This document shows positions 12,231 through 26,248 of a DNA stretch of 64,000 nt, piece by piece. This DNA is from Pseudopyrenochaeta lycopersici. Its lineage: Eukaryota; Ascomycota; Dothideomycetes; Pleosporales; Pseudopyrenochaetaceae. How positions within the stretch are numbered: the stretch's first letter is position 1; each line of letters starts with the position of its first letter. The position numbers and the translations under genes were made by a program. The notes beneath the pieces were generated by a model, which worked only from the letters and a program-made list of their open reading frames with translations, did no database searches and was not told where the DNA came from. The stretch is taken from contig NHZP01000015.1 of the NCBI GenBank assembly GCA_003313425.1, positions 1-64,000 on the forward strand, given 5' to 3'.

Positions 12231-12770
12231 CTTACTAGAACTTTCTTATCTCTCTATACTATATTTTATTACTTTACTTTCTTTTTTTTTATAAAACTAG
12301 TTTCTACTTACGCCTTTACTACTTACTATATACTTTAATTATTCTTTTAAACTTTAAAACTATTCTTACTATTCTATTCTTTTTAAATTCTTTACCTTCT
12401 TCTAATATCTTAGATTAAATTACTTTACTTACTTCTTTATTTTTTCTATTTAAACTACTTACCTATTCTCTACTTTTCTTCTAATATCTTATGTTAATTA
12501 ACTTTACTTTCTTTTTTCTTCCTCTTCTTTAAACTAATTACCTATTCCTTACTCTTTTTTTTTAATATTTTAAATTAAATTACTTTACTTTCTTCTTTAA
12601 AAATATAATATAACTATTTTATAGCTTTTATTTACTCTAAAATACTAATTATATAATATTTTATTTTATTATAAATACTATATAAATCTTATCTATTTCC
12701 TTCTTTCCTTTTCTAAGATACTATATATAATAGTAGCTACTCCTTTACTAGTAATATACTTAAAAATCCG
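12231..12770. repeat. Downstream flank shared by OrsD-RecQ copies 2 and 3
   Basis: Pyrimidine-rich sequence starting CTTACTAGAACTTTCTTATC. It aligns with about 18,940-19,390 and leads into the C-terminal coding end of copy 2 as the other does for copy 3. No gene was seen in it. Together with the minisatellite it forms the spacer of a tandem repeat unit. Confidence 0.75.
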
Positions 12771-15700
12771 CCTATCTTAATATACTTCTCCTATCTATCT
12801 ACTTAGCTCTTTCTTACTATCTACCTGCCCTTAATATCCTACCTCCCAAAGCCTACTATCTTAAATTCCTCTACTTACCTCTAGCCTTACTTTTACCTCT
12901 ACTGCTGCTTATAGCCTATATAGTACTGCTATCGCTACGTTTAGCTATACGCAATCTACCTGCCTCTTACCCTACTCTCTACCGCAGAGACGCTCTAGTA
13001 GTCCGCACTTCTAGTACGTTTAAACCTCTCTACTGTATTGTACCCTCTTCTGCAGCTCCTCTATCTCCTGTAACCTCTCCTGCCTAAGTCGCGGACACTG
13101 CCACAGACTATGTACTACCGCCTCGCGCTCTCTCTGCTTAATCTCCTGCTCGGCCTACTGCTTAGCCTGCTGCTTAGTCTGCTACTTAGTCTACTACTTA
13201 GCCTACCGCTCAGCCTACTGCTTAGCTTACTGCTTAGTCTGTTACTCTGCCTCTTCCTCTACTTACTGCCCTGCCTTATACTCCTCCTTCTCCTCCTTCT
13301 CCTCCTCCTCCTCCTCCTCCTGCTGTACTGCCGCCTTACTCTCCTCCCTCCTAAATACTTTATATAATATACCCTAGCAGTATAGACACGTCGTCTGCGA
13401 TAGCTTATTAAGCTTCGCCTGTACTACCTGCTCCTGCCTCGCCTGTACCTGCTCCTCGTCCTGCTACTATTTCTGCTCTCTATACTTCTACTCCTTATAG
13501 TTATCGCAGAACGCTATCTCTGCGCCTTCTGCTGCCCCATTAGCTGCGCCGCCTACTCCTATATCTGCTCTTGCCTGTAGCTGTCTATAAGATAATCGCC
13601 TGCTATCTATATACTAACTTATTACTACTCTTTAAGAGCCTACTGTGCTAATAAACGCGTCTATTACCTCGCTATCGTTTATTAGTTACTGCTCCTCAGC
13701 CTCTGCCTCTGCCTCTGCCTCTGCCTCAGCCTTCTGCTACTACTGTCCTTGCACCACTAGAATTACTGCCTTACCTACCCCTCGCGCTCGCCTGCTCTCC
13801 TGCACGAAATTAACTATCTCTTACAGCCTCTCTACATATAGCGTAAAGAGTACTTACGCGATATCTACTCCTACTCTAAGCGCTAACGTGCACGTAATTA
13901 GCCCTCCTAACTGCCTCTACCTCTCTAGTACCTCTACGCGCTTAGGTATGCCTACGTAGTACGCTACGCAGCCTAGCCGCCCTGCTAGCTGCTTATACAG
14001 CGCCTTGCTGCGACAGTACACAACCCCTTTTACTCTTACTACCTCTCGTCCTCCTGCTACCTCTGCTACCTGCGCGCTACTAAGTAACCTTACCTTATCT
14101 ATTAGCCTACGCGCGAGCTCTATAGCTGTCTCTTATAGCTCTACCTTACGCCTGCAGCAAAATACTATATACTGCGTCCTACGTTACTGCGTTGTCTCTG
14201 CGCGGATAATTATTACTCTGCGCATTAATATTACCTCCTGTAGCTGCCTCTCCTGCGACAGTAGTAGCGTAGCTGTAAGTAGTACCTGCTAGTATAGTAG
14301 TAGCTAAAGATCCTTTAGCCTCTACAGCTTTATCTACTATAAGTCTGCTATAATAATAACATGCAACTTATTAACTACTACCTGCTGTAGCACTCTCTGC
14401 TGTGTAAGTAAGCTAGCGTATAAGAGAAACTGCCTGCTGCTACTCCCTACGTAATTAGCGCTAACTACTATAATAGTAGCTAGCGTCTAGCAGTTCTGAT
14501 AGTCGCCCTTAATCCCTGCCTTCTACTTAGCTACCTTAATACCTGCCTGCCTAAGCTATATAAGTATATCCTAGATTAGTGCGAAATATAGTATAACAAA
14601 GATTATAATACTACCTATCTCTGCCTTCTGTTCTGCCTGCTGCTGCTTAAGTACTGCTAGAGTAAATGCGAGTAGCGTCTTACCTCCGCCTGTTAGTAGT
14701 ACTACTACTAAGCAGACTAAGCCCTCATACAACAGCCTGTAGTGCGATCTCCTATATAGCTAACTTATACTTAACTAGATAATTAGCTAAGAGACAGAGC
14801 ACCTGTTAAATAGCGTCCTCGAGCCCTCTCCTCTCCTTATTACCCTTGCCTTGAGCAGATACTACTGCTACAGCCGCAGGACCCTCCTTACCTACCCTCG
14901 CCCTCTTCTGCCTGCGGCTGTGCTCGCTACTATCCTGCGCCTGCTTAGTAACGCCTCCCCCCTGTTTCTGCTTTAATACCTGCTTCTCCTGCTGCTTTTC
15001 TGCCCCTGCCCCTGCCTCTGTAAAGCTAAGAAACGCGTGCTACGTACAGCTTAGCGTGCGGAACACGTTAATCGACCGCGCGCTGAGCCCCTGCACTAGA
15101 TTAGCCTGCACAGCGTACGCTACTATACTAATTGCTGTTGTCTGCCTATTCTGTAGCTTGAGCGGATCCTCGCTATTATCCTCGCTGCCTGCCTCTACCT
15201 CCTCTGTTATCTTACCTTAAGCTATTGCCGCGCGATAGCTAGCAGTAAACCGCTCGCCTACTACCTCCCTCCTAATCCCTACAGTAGTATGGCAGTAGTT
15301 CTGCGTCGTTAACCGCGTGCCCAGCTAGGCTGCTAACTCAGCCGCTATTACACGCGTTAATTGTTCTATTTCCTATAGGCCCTGCTTATTAGCCCAGAGG
15401 TAGTTAGTCGTGTGCGCTAATGCCTGCTTCCCTAGCCCGCTGAGTAGCATTGCCCGCAGTAGCCGTGCGTAGAGCAGGTACGCCGTAATTAGCTGCCCTA
15501 CCACCTCTAGTAAGAAGCGCGCAACTACCTTTAGCTAGTCCTACTGCGCCTGCGTCTTATAGTAGCGCGTTACTAGCGTTACCTGCCTATTAATTACGTA
15601 GAGATTGCAGTCCTAGAGCACCCTATTACGCCACTAAACTAATAGCAGCTTAGGCCCGCGCGCTAGCTAGCCGTATATAATATAGACAGCGAGGTAGAGC

Positions 15701-15789
15701 AGGTTAAGGAAGCGATTAATCTAGCGTAGGTGCTGCTGTACCCTGCGTACATTCTACTGTACTAGCTGCTGGTTGCCCTGCTAGTTACC

Positions 15790-15915
15790 CTACTAGTTGC
15801 CCTGCTGCTTGCCCTGCTAGTTGCCCTGCTGCTCGTCCTGCTGCTCGTCCTGCTGCTCGTCCTGCTGCTCGTCCTGCTGCTCGTCCTGCTACTCGTCCTA
15901 CTGCTTGTCCTACTG
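15790..15915. repeat. CGTCCTGCTGCT 12-bp tandem repeat
   Basis: About nine units of a 12-bp motif, becoming diverse at both ends, inside the central coding part of OrsD-RecQ copy 2. A shorter CTG triplet run follows at 16,756-16,782. Neither is expanded in copies 1 or 3 at the matching place. Confidence 0.8.
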
Positions 15916-17417
15916 CCTATCTGCACCTCCTCTCTGCTTATATAAGCGCTGTGCTACTAGTAGAGTTAATAGCTGCTGCAGTATCTACTGCTTACCCTCC
16001 TAGAGAAGTCCTACTAATAGAAACGAGAGCCCGCGCTGTACTATAGTTACGTCGTCCTAGATTATAATAAGATTAATACCTTAATACCTACTACCTACCT
16101 CCTGATCCTAGAGTACCTGCTCCTACAGTATCCCAGCTACATTAGCTACAATCCCCTGCGCTATCGCGCGGAATCGCCCTAGTTTAACTAGCCTGCCCTT
16201 AATAAAGAACGTCTGTCAGTCTACTAACTACTACATACTACCTGCAATACTACCTAGCGTGCGTAGTAAGATAAACTTAGCGTACGCTAGCAGGCTTAGT
16301 ATTATGCTTATTAGGCTGGGCGAGCCGTCTACAAGGTGCCTAGCTCGCTTCTGTAGTAGTACCTGCGTCTCTGTAGCGCCTTGCTTACTGCGCTGTGCAG
16401 AGGGTAGGAAGGCCTTAGCTACTATTACCCTTACGCAGTATATAAGTAAGCTAAGCAGTATTAAAAACTCTGCTACCCTACGCAGCTGCAGCGTCTCTAG
16501 ATTAATACCTAGCATAGTAAGGAAGTGTATAATGCTGCTCTTAAACGGCTAGTAGACAACCTCCTAGCAGATTAGCTCCTTAAACAGGCGTAGCACGTAC
16601 TTCTGCTAATCTTAAGCTACCTGGCTGTCGCTGCTATCCTAGTAGTACGAGAGAAGCTTCTAGAGCCTCCTAGCTGCTAGCCTCTGCCTACTATGCTAGG
16701 GGAATAGGCGGGCGATATACTGCAGTCCGTGCTCTGCCTCTACCTCAGCCTTATCCTGCTGCTGCTGCTGCTGCTGCTGCTCCTCCTCTATAGCAACTAG
16801 GCGCAGGTAGTAGCAGAGTAGACGAGCCTACAGCCTAGCCGCGCGCTGCTAGCTCTCCTTATTCTATATCTTAGCTAGTAGCTGTATATTAGGCTTATGC
16901 GCCTTAGTACTACATAGCTAGCGCAGCGTATTAATTATAAGCGTGCTAAGGCCCTATACTACCTACTCTACTAGCTACTCTACTATAGCTACTAGCTGCT
17001 GTAGCGTAGGCTTATTATCGCCTAGTAGCTAGATTACGTAGGCTAGCAGCCTCTAGTTAGGATAGGCCTGTAGGTGCTCCTCCTAGCGCGTCCTCTTAAT
17101 CTAGCCTGCATAGTCCTTAGTAGCTATCTCCTCTGTAATATAATCTATAGCCTCGCTATTATTACGCTTAATAGCCTGCTAGCTTAACGTAAGATAAGCT
17201 AGCGCCTCCTACTGCTGTTACTACTCTGTCTGCTGTCGCCCTGCCTACTGCTACCTTACCTACTGCTACTGCTACTACTACTATTCTACCTGCGCCTACT
17301 ACTTAGCTACTTACTTCTCCTCCTCTTATATAATAAAATAGCGAACGTAGCGCTGTTTACAGAAGAAGGTCTGTACTTTAACAGCCTTCTATAGCTGTGC
17401 TACCTACTCTTATTATA

Positions 17418-17540
<123 letters not shown>

Positions 17541-17903
17541 TTATTATTAAGGCGGAGGCGGAGGCAGAGGCGGAGGTAGCAGTAGAGGCTGAGGCCTAGC
17601 GGGTACGCTTAATACTATGCTGCTAATTAATATACTAATATATCTAGCTATAGCTAGTACTAATAAAGCTACAGCTATAAAGGAACGCGTTATACGTAGG
17701 GCCTAGCTCTGCAATAGGCGCGCTGTACAGCCTAGGTAGAGGTACCTGCTAAGGTAGGAGAAGGCTAAGACTGTCGTAGGCTGTGAGCAGCTCTCTCTAC
17801 CTTACTACAGGTATCCTATAATAGCGCTTAAGGTGTTATACTAGGCTATAGACAGCGCACTTATAGTAGATAAGGACACTATATAGCGGAAGATAGATTA
17901 ATA

Positions 17904-17905
17904 TT

Positions 17906-17962
<57 letters not shown>
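17904..17962. repeat. TA and GA dinucleotide microsatellite
   Basis: About 10 bp of TA repeats followed by about 44 bp of GA repeats directly upstream of copy 2. It replaces the upstream flank shared by copies 1 and 3. Confidence 0.9.
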
Positions 17963-17965
<3 letters not shown>

Positions 17966-18000
17966 GGCTATATTATAGTAGCGTAAGATAGGGTTGTAGG

Positions 18001-18070
18001 TAATTACTTAAGGATAAGGGAGATAATTACTTAAGAAAGGGGGCGACGATTACTTAAGAAAGGGGGGCGC
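18001..18070. repeat. Three imperfect direct repeats of ATTACTTAAGAAAGGGGG
   Basis: Three units, the first reading ATTACTTAAGGATAAGGG, spaced about 25-27 bp. They lie between the dinucleotide tract and the 81-bp minisatellite. No function is visible. Confidence 0.7.
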
Positions 18071-18154
18071 GCTAGTACGTGCGTAGGGCTGCAGCTAATC
18101 AGCGATTATTTAAGGATAGGGTCAGCCCTATCCTTAAGCGCGTCCATATAGCTA

Positions 18155-18960
18155 GTGAATCCCTACTATCTTTCTCTCTTAATACTATATTATATGACTT
18201 TACTCTCCTTTTTCTTACTCCTATAAAAGTAATTAGTAAATCCTTACTATCCTTTCCTCTCTATACTCTATTATATTACTTTGCTCTCCTCTTTCTTATT
18301 CTTATAAAACTAGTTAGCGAATCTCTACTACTTTTCTCTCTTAATACTATATTATATTACTTTACTCTCTTCTTTCTTTTTCCTATTTAAAGTACTTAGC
18401 GAATTCCTACTATCCTTCCCCTCCTATACTATATTAAATTACTTTACTTTCTTCTTTCTTATCTAAATAAAACTAGTTAGTAAATCCCTACTATCTTTCT
18501 CCTTTAATACTATATTATATTACTTTACTCTCCTTTTTCTTACTCCTATAAAAGTAGTTAGTAAATCCTTATTATCCTTTCCTCTCTATACTATATTATA
18601 TTACTTTACTCTCTTCTTCTTTTTTTAAATAAAACTAGTTAGTAAAACCTTATTATCTTTCTCTCTTAATATTATATTATATTACTTTACTCTCCTCTTC
18701 TCTTTTTTAAATAAAACTAGTTACTAAAACTTTACTATCTTTCTCCCTCTATACTATATTATATTATATTACTCTTCTCTTTCTTAACTAAATTATAGTA
18801 GTTAGTAAATCCTTACTATCTTTCTTCTTCTATACTATATTATATTACTTTACTCTCCTAACTCTTAACTAAATAATACTACTTACTAAAACCTTCCTAT
18901 TCTTCCCCCCTCTTTTCTAACCCTATAATACTACTTAGTAGAACTTTCTTATCTCTCTAT
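18155..18960. repeat. About 81-bp pyrimidine-rich minisatellite, about ten units
   Basis: Each unit begins near AATCCCTACTATCTTTCTCT, passes through ATACTATATTATATTACTTT, and ends in TATAAAACTAGTTAGTA. Units start near 18,159, 18,239, 18,320, 18,400, 18,483, 18,563, 18,645, 18,726, 18,808 and 18,890. Two or so more units occur at 10,775-10,898, where a Tc1 element has inserted. This is the spacer between tandem OrsD-RecQ units and looks like subtelomeric repeat DNA. Confidence 0.85.
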
Positions 18961-19379
18961 ACTATATTTTATTACTTTACTTTCTTTTTTTTTATAAAAC
19001 TAGTTTCTACTTACGCCTTAACTACTTACTACTTACTTTACTTACTTCTTTTTTTTCTGTATTTAAACTACTTACATATTCTCTACTTTTTTTCTAATAT
19101 CTTATATTAATTAACTTTACTTTCTTTTTTCTTTTTCTTCTTTAAACTAATTACTTATTCCTTACTCTTTTTTTAATATTTTATATTAAATTACTTTACT
19201 TTCTTCTTTATAAAGATAATATAACTATTTAATAGCTTTTATTTATACTAAAATACTAATTATATAATATTTTCTTTTATTATAAATTCTATATAAATTA
19301 TATCTATTTCCTTCTTTCCTCTTCTAAGATACTATATATAATACTAGCTACTCTTTTACTAGTAATATACTTAAAAATC

Positions 19380-21176
19380 CGCCTATCTTAATATACTTCT
19401 TCTATCTATCTGCCTAGCTCCTTCTTACTATCTACCTGCCCTTAATATCCTACCTCCTAAAGCCTACTATCTTAAATTCCTCTACCTACCTCTAGCCTTA
19501 CTTTTACCTCTGCTGCTGCTTGTAGCCTATATAGTACTGCTATCGCAACGTTTAGCTATGCGCAATCTACCTGTCTCCTACCCTACTCTCTACTATAGAG
19601 ACGCTCTAGTAGTCTATACTTCTAGCACGTTTAAACCTCCCTGCTATATTGCACCCTCTTTAGTAGCTCCTCTATCTCCTGCAACCCCTCCTGCCTAAGC
19701 TGCGGACACTGCTACAGACTATATACTACTGCCTTGCGCTCTCTCTGCTTAATCTTATGCTTGGCCTGCTACTAAGTCTGCAGCTTAGTCTACTACTTAG
19801 TCTGCTGCTCGGCCTGCCACTTAGCCTGCTGCTTAGCTTGCTGCTCGCCCTGCTACTTAGTCTGTTGCTCTGCCTCTTCCTCCTCTTACTGCCCTGCCTT
19901 ATACTCCTCCTCCTCCTCCTGCTGTACTACTGCCTTACCCTCCCTCCTAAATACTTTATATAATATACCCTAGTAGTATAGACACGTTATCTGCGATAGC
20001 TTATTAAGCTTCGCCTGTACTACCTGCTCCTGCCTCGCCTGTACCTGCTCCTCGTCCTGCTACTGTTTCTGCCCTCTATACTCCTGCTCCTTATAGTTAT
20101 CGCAGAACGCTATCTTTACGCCTTCTGCTGCCTTGTCTGCTGCGCTGTCTACTCCTGTATCTGCTCTTACCTGTAGCTGTCTGTAAGATAATCGCCTGCC
20201 GTCTATATATTAACTTATTACTGCTCTTTAACAGCTTACTATGCTAATAAACGTGTCTATTACCTTGCTATTGTTTATTAGTTGCTGCTCCTTAGCCTCA
20301 GCCTCTGCCTCTGCCTCTGCCTCTGCCTCTGCCTCTACCTCTTCCTGCTGCTACTGCTGCTGCTGCTGCTGCTGCCTCTATTACTATTTTCTCTACTACC
20401 TAATCTGCTACTACTCTTACTACTACTACTGCTACCCCTGCTACAATAGGTTATAAAGCTGACTTTACAGCGTCTGCTATATCTACTGCTATTACTGCTA
20501 CTGCTCCTACTAATGCCTCTGCTGCACCTGCTACATCTGTTGCATCTGTTACATCTGCTCCTACTGCTGCCTTTGCTGCATCTGCTGTATCTGCTGCTAC
20601 TACTCCTACTACTGTCTTTACTGTGCCTCCTGCGCCTACTACCTCTGCTACCTCTCTCGCAGCTTAACACTATTAGTTAGGCCACTCTAATCCTGCTTCC
20701 TCTTCCTACTTACCTCTCCCTACAGAGGGAAGCTAAGGAAGGCCTACTAGGCACAGCTTAATATATAGAACACGTTAATTAAGCGTACGCTTAGCCCCTA
20801 TACTATATTAGCCTGCACAGTATAGGCTACTATACCTGCTCTTATCCTACGCCTGCTCTATAGCTTAAGCAGATCCTCCTTATCCTCCTTACTATTACTA
20901 CTACTATCTACCTAGCGCAAACCTTAATAGCTACTACGCTACTTCTACTTCTTCTCCTCTTAGTAGTAGCCTATAGTAAACTACTCTCCTACTACCTTAC
21001 GTCTAATACCTATAGCTGCGTGCTAGTACTCCTAAACTATTAGCTACGCGCCTAGTAGCTTAGTTAACTCTAGCGCTAGAGTACGCGTAAGCCTATCTAT
21101 ATCCTAGAGCTTACTTTTATCTATCTAGAGATAATTATATATAGAGGCAGACGTAGCTTTACCCTAACTAGCAAGT
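19380..21176 (-). pseudogene. OrsD-RecQ copy 3, C-terminal part (downstream of the copia insertion)
   Basis: This continues the minus-strand gene whose N-terminal part is at 26,443-28,792. The tail blocks match copy 2 (about 19,700-19,400), and the TCTGCC Ala-Glu repeat is short (about 20,290-20,340). Directly next to it, 20,340-20,670 is low-complexity TGCTG/CTACT sequence where copies 1 and 2 carry RecQ motifs III-VI. The alignment resumes at about 20,690. The helicase core is therefore missing from this copy. The junction with the copia 5' LTR is at 21,176/21,177. Confidence 0.7.
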
Positions 21177-21370
21177 TGTTAGATACATGCTACTCTACCA
21201 GGCAATGTTAGTAGTAGGCAATATAGTAGGGCCGATACGACGGAAGTCCCGGAAGTATAAAAGGCAAGAGAACACAGTAGAAGAAATGAGGAATACAATC
21301 ATAATTAACACACAATCGATTTATCGCAATTATTAATTCTGCAAAGTGCATTTCAGCATTTCATCTGACA
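21177..21370 (+). repeat. Copia 5' LTR
   Basis: 194 bp. A TATAAAAGG box (21,256-21,263) marks the likely transcription start region of the element. All differences from the 3' LTR are C/T or G/A, so they are better read as RIP than as age. Confidence 0.95.
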
Positions 21371-21408
21371 ATTAAGAGTCTCACTGCCTCAACCTTACGC
21401 GAGAAGCA

Positions 21409-24400
21409 ATGGCACAACCAATAAACCGCGATTCCGACATTATCCTCACAGATTATATGAGCTAGAAGCCTTAGTACAAGCAGCTAGAAGCCAGATGCCT
21501 ATCACTTAGAGTGTGGCACCTTGTCGACCCTACGAGCGATGCTGTGCCGAAGACAGAGCCGACCCCTCCGACTGAGCCAAACATCGAAATGTATAAGAAA
21601 CGCACGGCGATTAGAGACCGACCTCTAGCAAATCTATCTGATTTAACAAACAGTGGACAAACCGCATTTAAATCTAATGTTAATTACTATAAGACGCGAC
21701 TTAACTTATACAAAGTTGCAGCAACAAACTACAAAGATGAAGATGCAAGGTTAGACAAGCTGTTAGTCTACATTCGAGCAACAGTCTCTGTCCACCTAAA
21801 GAAGACGTGCTGCAGACTAAAGCTCTTAATCCGAGAATAGGTAGCTACTTTAAAGAGCACTGTCGGCATTAACGATGAGGAAGAGCAACTGCGCGCTCAG
21901 GATTGATACATTGCAGCCTTAAAGCTAATAAGACAACTAACATATTGGGACAGCTAGCTGACTGAGTACGATCACGCAGTAACTATCGCAGAGACTGAAG
22001 AAATTAGAGAAGTCCAAAAACTCAATTATGTGATACAAGATTTCCTGAACGCAGTTAGTAAGGTCAGCCCTAACTGGGTGCCATTATTCCAAGACTAAGG
22101 AAGACGCGAGCCAGGAATGAATTGAAAAGAAATGATAAAACGCTTCCGAGATTACATAAGCTTATACTACCCAAAAGGGAGACAGCAGAAGGGCGCTTTT
22201 GCTGCAAGTAAAGCTTTATATCTTGCTAGCAGTAGTGAATCCACCTAGGACACGGACAGGGACGCCTCTCTCGTGCCTGATAGCGCATCATCTGACCAAC
22301 CTAAACAGGGGTTAAGGAGGAAGTCCTCGTTAAAAAAACGCCTAGCTAGTTATTTAACCATATCTAAGCAGTCCTAGAATCGGGATAAAGCGGCAGCTGG
22401 AGGCACAAAATGCCCTGCTTGTAGACTACGCCATCTTCTTGCCAACTGCCTCTATATTAATAATGACAATGCCCCAGACTAGTTCAAGCCAAGGGAATTA
22501 ATATCAGAGCTAGTAAAGCTACGCCTATAATACGATCCTAATATACAGGAACAAGTAAAGGCATTAAAAAGATAACGAACACAAACACTAAGCTTCAAGA
22601 ACTCTCACACTCCTACGCCTAAGATATCTGCTGACTGACTTAAAGGTTGGAAGATTACAACAATTAGTGCTGCGTTTATCGCTGCATCTTTCTAAGCCGA
22701 GTATTTAGACTACCTACTAAGACAATCCTTCATCCTCGACTCGGGCTCGACGATCCACGTTACGAACGACTGAACTCGACTTTGAAACCTGCGTCCTCCC
22801 GCTAAGGCAGATTTTATATTGGCTAGGAACACACGAATTTAGATACAAGGATATAGAATAGTGTGGCTTAACCTAAGAGGGCTATATGGACTAACAAGGC
22901 TCGTGCTGAATGATGTGGCATGGTGTCCGGAAATCCTATGCAATCTAGTATCATTCAGGCTGCTTAGGCAACAGGGCGTGTGGTAGGACAATAAGAATAA
23001 GCCTACGACTCTCAAGAGGCGAGACAACTCAACGATCGCATCCCTAAAAGAAGCACATGGACAATAGATACTCGAGTAACAAGACGAAATCTAGGCAGTC
23101 TTTCACACAAGAACAATTAATTCTTGAGCGAAGCGAGCACCACAGAAAGCTGATGCGATGCGCTGGCATAAACGCATGGGACATCCAGGACCGGCAGCCA
23201 TCGAACACCTAGTCCAGCAATCTGAGGGAGTGCGCATTAAGGGAGTTACAACAGTTAAGTGCGACGCGTGCGGAAGAGCCAAAACTAAGCGTTAAATACG
23301 ACGCGCGTCTCGATCAAACTACGAAGGCCCCGGAGAAAGACTAGCTATTAACTTCCATTCTTATAAGGAGGGAAGCTCGACGAAAGAGAAGAGTTAAATG
23401 CTTGTTACTGATTGATACTCCGGTTTCCTATAGGACTTTTACTTCAAGGACAATTAACTTAGGAAGTTAATTATTAGGTTACTAGATATTATTGTCTAGT
23501 TCCTGAAGAAGCAGTACAACATTACTGTTAAAGTGATCGAATGTGACGGCGAGATTGCAACTACGAAGCTGGAGGTAGCACGATGGTGTACCGCGCAAGC
23601 AATACGACTCGAGCCTTCAGCTCTAGATACCCAAGCACAAAACAGTGGTGCTGAACGCTTAGGGGGTGTAGTTAAAGATAAATCTCGCGCGATGAGGCTA
23701 GACGCAAACCTGCCATGGGAGCTATGGCCAGAGATTACACGAGCAGCGGTGTATCTATACAATCGAACGCTGAACTACTCGAATTATTAGAAGTCACCGT
23801 ACAAAGTCTTCTTCACATTTGCAGCTCTCCGAAACGGTATCGCCACAACACCTTAAAAACCGAACCTAGCACACCTAAAAGCATATGGCTGCAAGGCCTT
23901 TGCCTTGACTGATGACACTCTTTAAGGCAAATCACGACTCTAACGTCTTAATCCGCGAGCTTGGATTGGATACCTAGTTGGATATTGGTCGTCTAATATC
24001 TACAGGATCTGGATTCTAACCATGGGCAAGGTGATTAGCACTCGAGACGTAGTGTTTGATGAAGACACGATATTTAACGGGAAGACAGAAGATATTATGG
24101 ACAATCTTATGCACAGCACCTTGAACGAGATAGCTGTATGGGTGAGATCCGCTAAGCTTCTAGAACCTACCCATGATTAACCAGAGACTGAAACGTTCTT
24201 TAAAGATGACACAACACAGGATACTGAGCTAACCTAAGAATATAATAGCCCAGGATACCGCTAAGGAAGGAAGACGGGGTACACCTATCCTACGCCACCA
24301 GCGACTCCACCGCTGGTAGCGCTGCTTGCGCATCTGCTAGCAGGCGCTTATCAGGAAGACACTTAAGACTCAGATACCTCATCAAAGACCGTCCTATAGA

Positions 24401-26241
24401 AGGCCGCATTCATGGCTGGGACACAGGCTGGGAACATCAGAACGTACGAAGGCAGGCCAGTAGATAAAGCTCAAATGAAACGAATGCTGGCACAAGGACT
24501 AAGGCCTTATCTCAACTAACTTCCACCGCTACCGTCAACCTAGAGGCAGGTAGAAGAACATCCACTCAGAGACTACTAGAAGGAAGCCCAGAGAGAGCAT
24601 CTTAAGAGTCATAAGCACATAAAATTATAGTCTGAAGTGCCCGCAAAGAAAGTAAAAGTAAAGGGTTAACAGATCTTAGACTGCATGTGGGTGTACACCT
24701 ACAAGCTTAACAAGGACTATTGCTTTAAGAGCTGTAAGGCGCGATTAGTTGTCTGAGGAGACTAACAGAGAAATATTACTTCTTAGGAAACCTATGCAGC
24801 TACTCTCGCGAGCCGTTCGTTTTGAATGCTAATAGCGATCGCTGCTTATTTCGATCTTGAGCTTAAACAGTACGACGTCACGAATGCTTTCGTTCATGCA
24901 GCAATGGACTGAGAGATCTACATGAGAATGCCACATAGCTATCGGAAGCCTGGGACAGTTCTGCAAGTCAACAAGGCCTTATATGGGCTCTAAATATCAC
25001 CAGTCCTCTGGTAGAAGGAATTCACATTAACCCTTAAGAAACTGGGCTTTCAGAGTGTCCCTCACGAGCTATGCTGCCTAATTAAAGACGGAATTATTAT
25101 ATTCTTCTATGTCAACGATATTATTCTTGCATATAGCAGGCAGAAGGAGACTAAAGCCCGGCAAGCGATCCAACATCTTAGAGACAAGTACTTAATAACT
25201 GGCGGAGATGATCTTTAATAGTTTCTTAGAGTTGAAGTCATCAGGAGCCAAGAGCAGCATAAGATCTAGCTATCACAAGCAGCATACGCGGATAAGATCA
25301 GCCGTTTAGTCGATAGAAAGGACATCCGACACGACACTCCAATGGCGGCCATTGAACTCAAGCCTTAGGAAGGCCTGGCTACTCTTTTAGAAATCAACAG
25401 GTACTAGCGAAAGATTGGATCTCTAATGTTTGCAGCTGTGACTACTCGTCCAGACATTGCATTCGCGACGTTACGACTAGCACGCTTTCTGATGAATCTG
25501 GGACAGGAGCATCATGATGCAGCTGATTGAGTTCTCCTCTACTTGCAGAGCACTAGAAATCGAGCGCTCGAGCTCGGCGGAGATAGTCAACTAGAAGTCG
25601 CGAGCGACGCCTCTTTCGCCGATAACACACTGGACAGAAAGAGCTCGCAGGGATATATAATTAAGTTGTTTGGTGGCCTAATTGCTTAGAAAGCAAGCAA
25701 GCAAGATACAGTCACAACCTCAACAACAGAAGCTGAGCTTCTTGCGCTATTATAAGTTGCAAAAGAAGCTATATTCATATCACGACTACTTAAGGAACTG
25801 CAAATTAAACTGCCTGAGGACATAATCACGATACAATGCGATAACACTTAAACCATCCGGCTAATTAATAAAGAGGTCTCACGATTGTAAACTAAGCTCT
25901 GGTATGTAGACATTCACAATCACTAGCTGAGACAGGAAGTGTTAAGAAGAAGTATTCAGGTTATCTATGTCCAATCGGCTAACATGCTAGCTGATAGCTT
26001 TACAAAGGCGCTCCCAGCCAACAAATGGGCACAGTTTCTAAGCTAAATAGGCCTTATAGAGCGCATAGGAAGGAGAGATCTAACAGCAGCGCGCCTTAAA
26101 GAGATCCAAAGCCAAATCGAGAAGCTAGAGATCGAGCAGGCGTAGCTAGACGGTAATCAACGCTTCTTGCACACGAGCTCTAGGCTTATTAGAAGACAAT
26201 ATAAGCAGTTCTTCTCTAGCTTGAAACGGTTTCCAAGCTGA
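21409..26241 (+). pseudogene. Copia gag-pol polyprotein with RIP stops in one unbroken frame
   Basis: ATG at 21,409 and TGA at 26,239-26,241 are in the same frame, 1,610 codons apart, with no indel, but with many TAG/TAA/TGA codons between. Gag contains a zinc knuckle CPACRLRHLLANC (about 22,410-22,450). The protease shows FILDSGSTIHVTND (22,728-22,770). The pre-integrase region has HKRMGHPG (about 23,165) and the integrase has NSGAERLGGVVKDKSRAMR (about 23,640-23,700). Reverse transcriptase shows QYDVTNAFVHA (about 24,865) and YVNDIILAYS (about 25,108), where the usual YVDD is YVND through a G-to-A change. RNase H shows EVASDASFADNTLDRKSSQG (about 25,590-25,650). It made the proteins for reverse transcription and integration before inactivation. 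Confidence 0.93.
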
Positions 26242-26248
26242 GGGGGTG

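Noticed and set aside
13110..13367. Leu-rich plus-strand frames (also 6,135, 7,478, 9,832, 19,757) that look like membrane proteins
   Set aside because: They are CTG/CTC-rich low-complexity DNA opposite Gln/Glu-rich coding sequence, with no conserved partner.
20335..20670. Ser-Arg-rich minus-strand frame
   Set aside because: By-product of the TGCTG/CTACT array that stands in place of the helicase core; no conserved residues.
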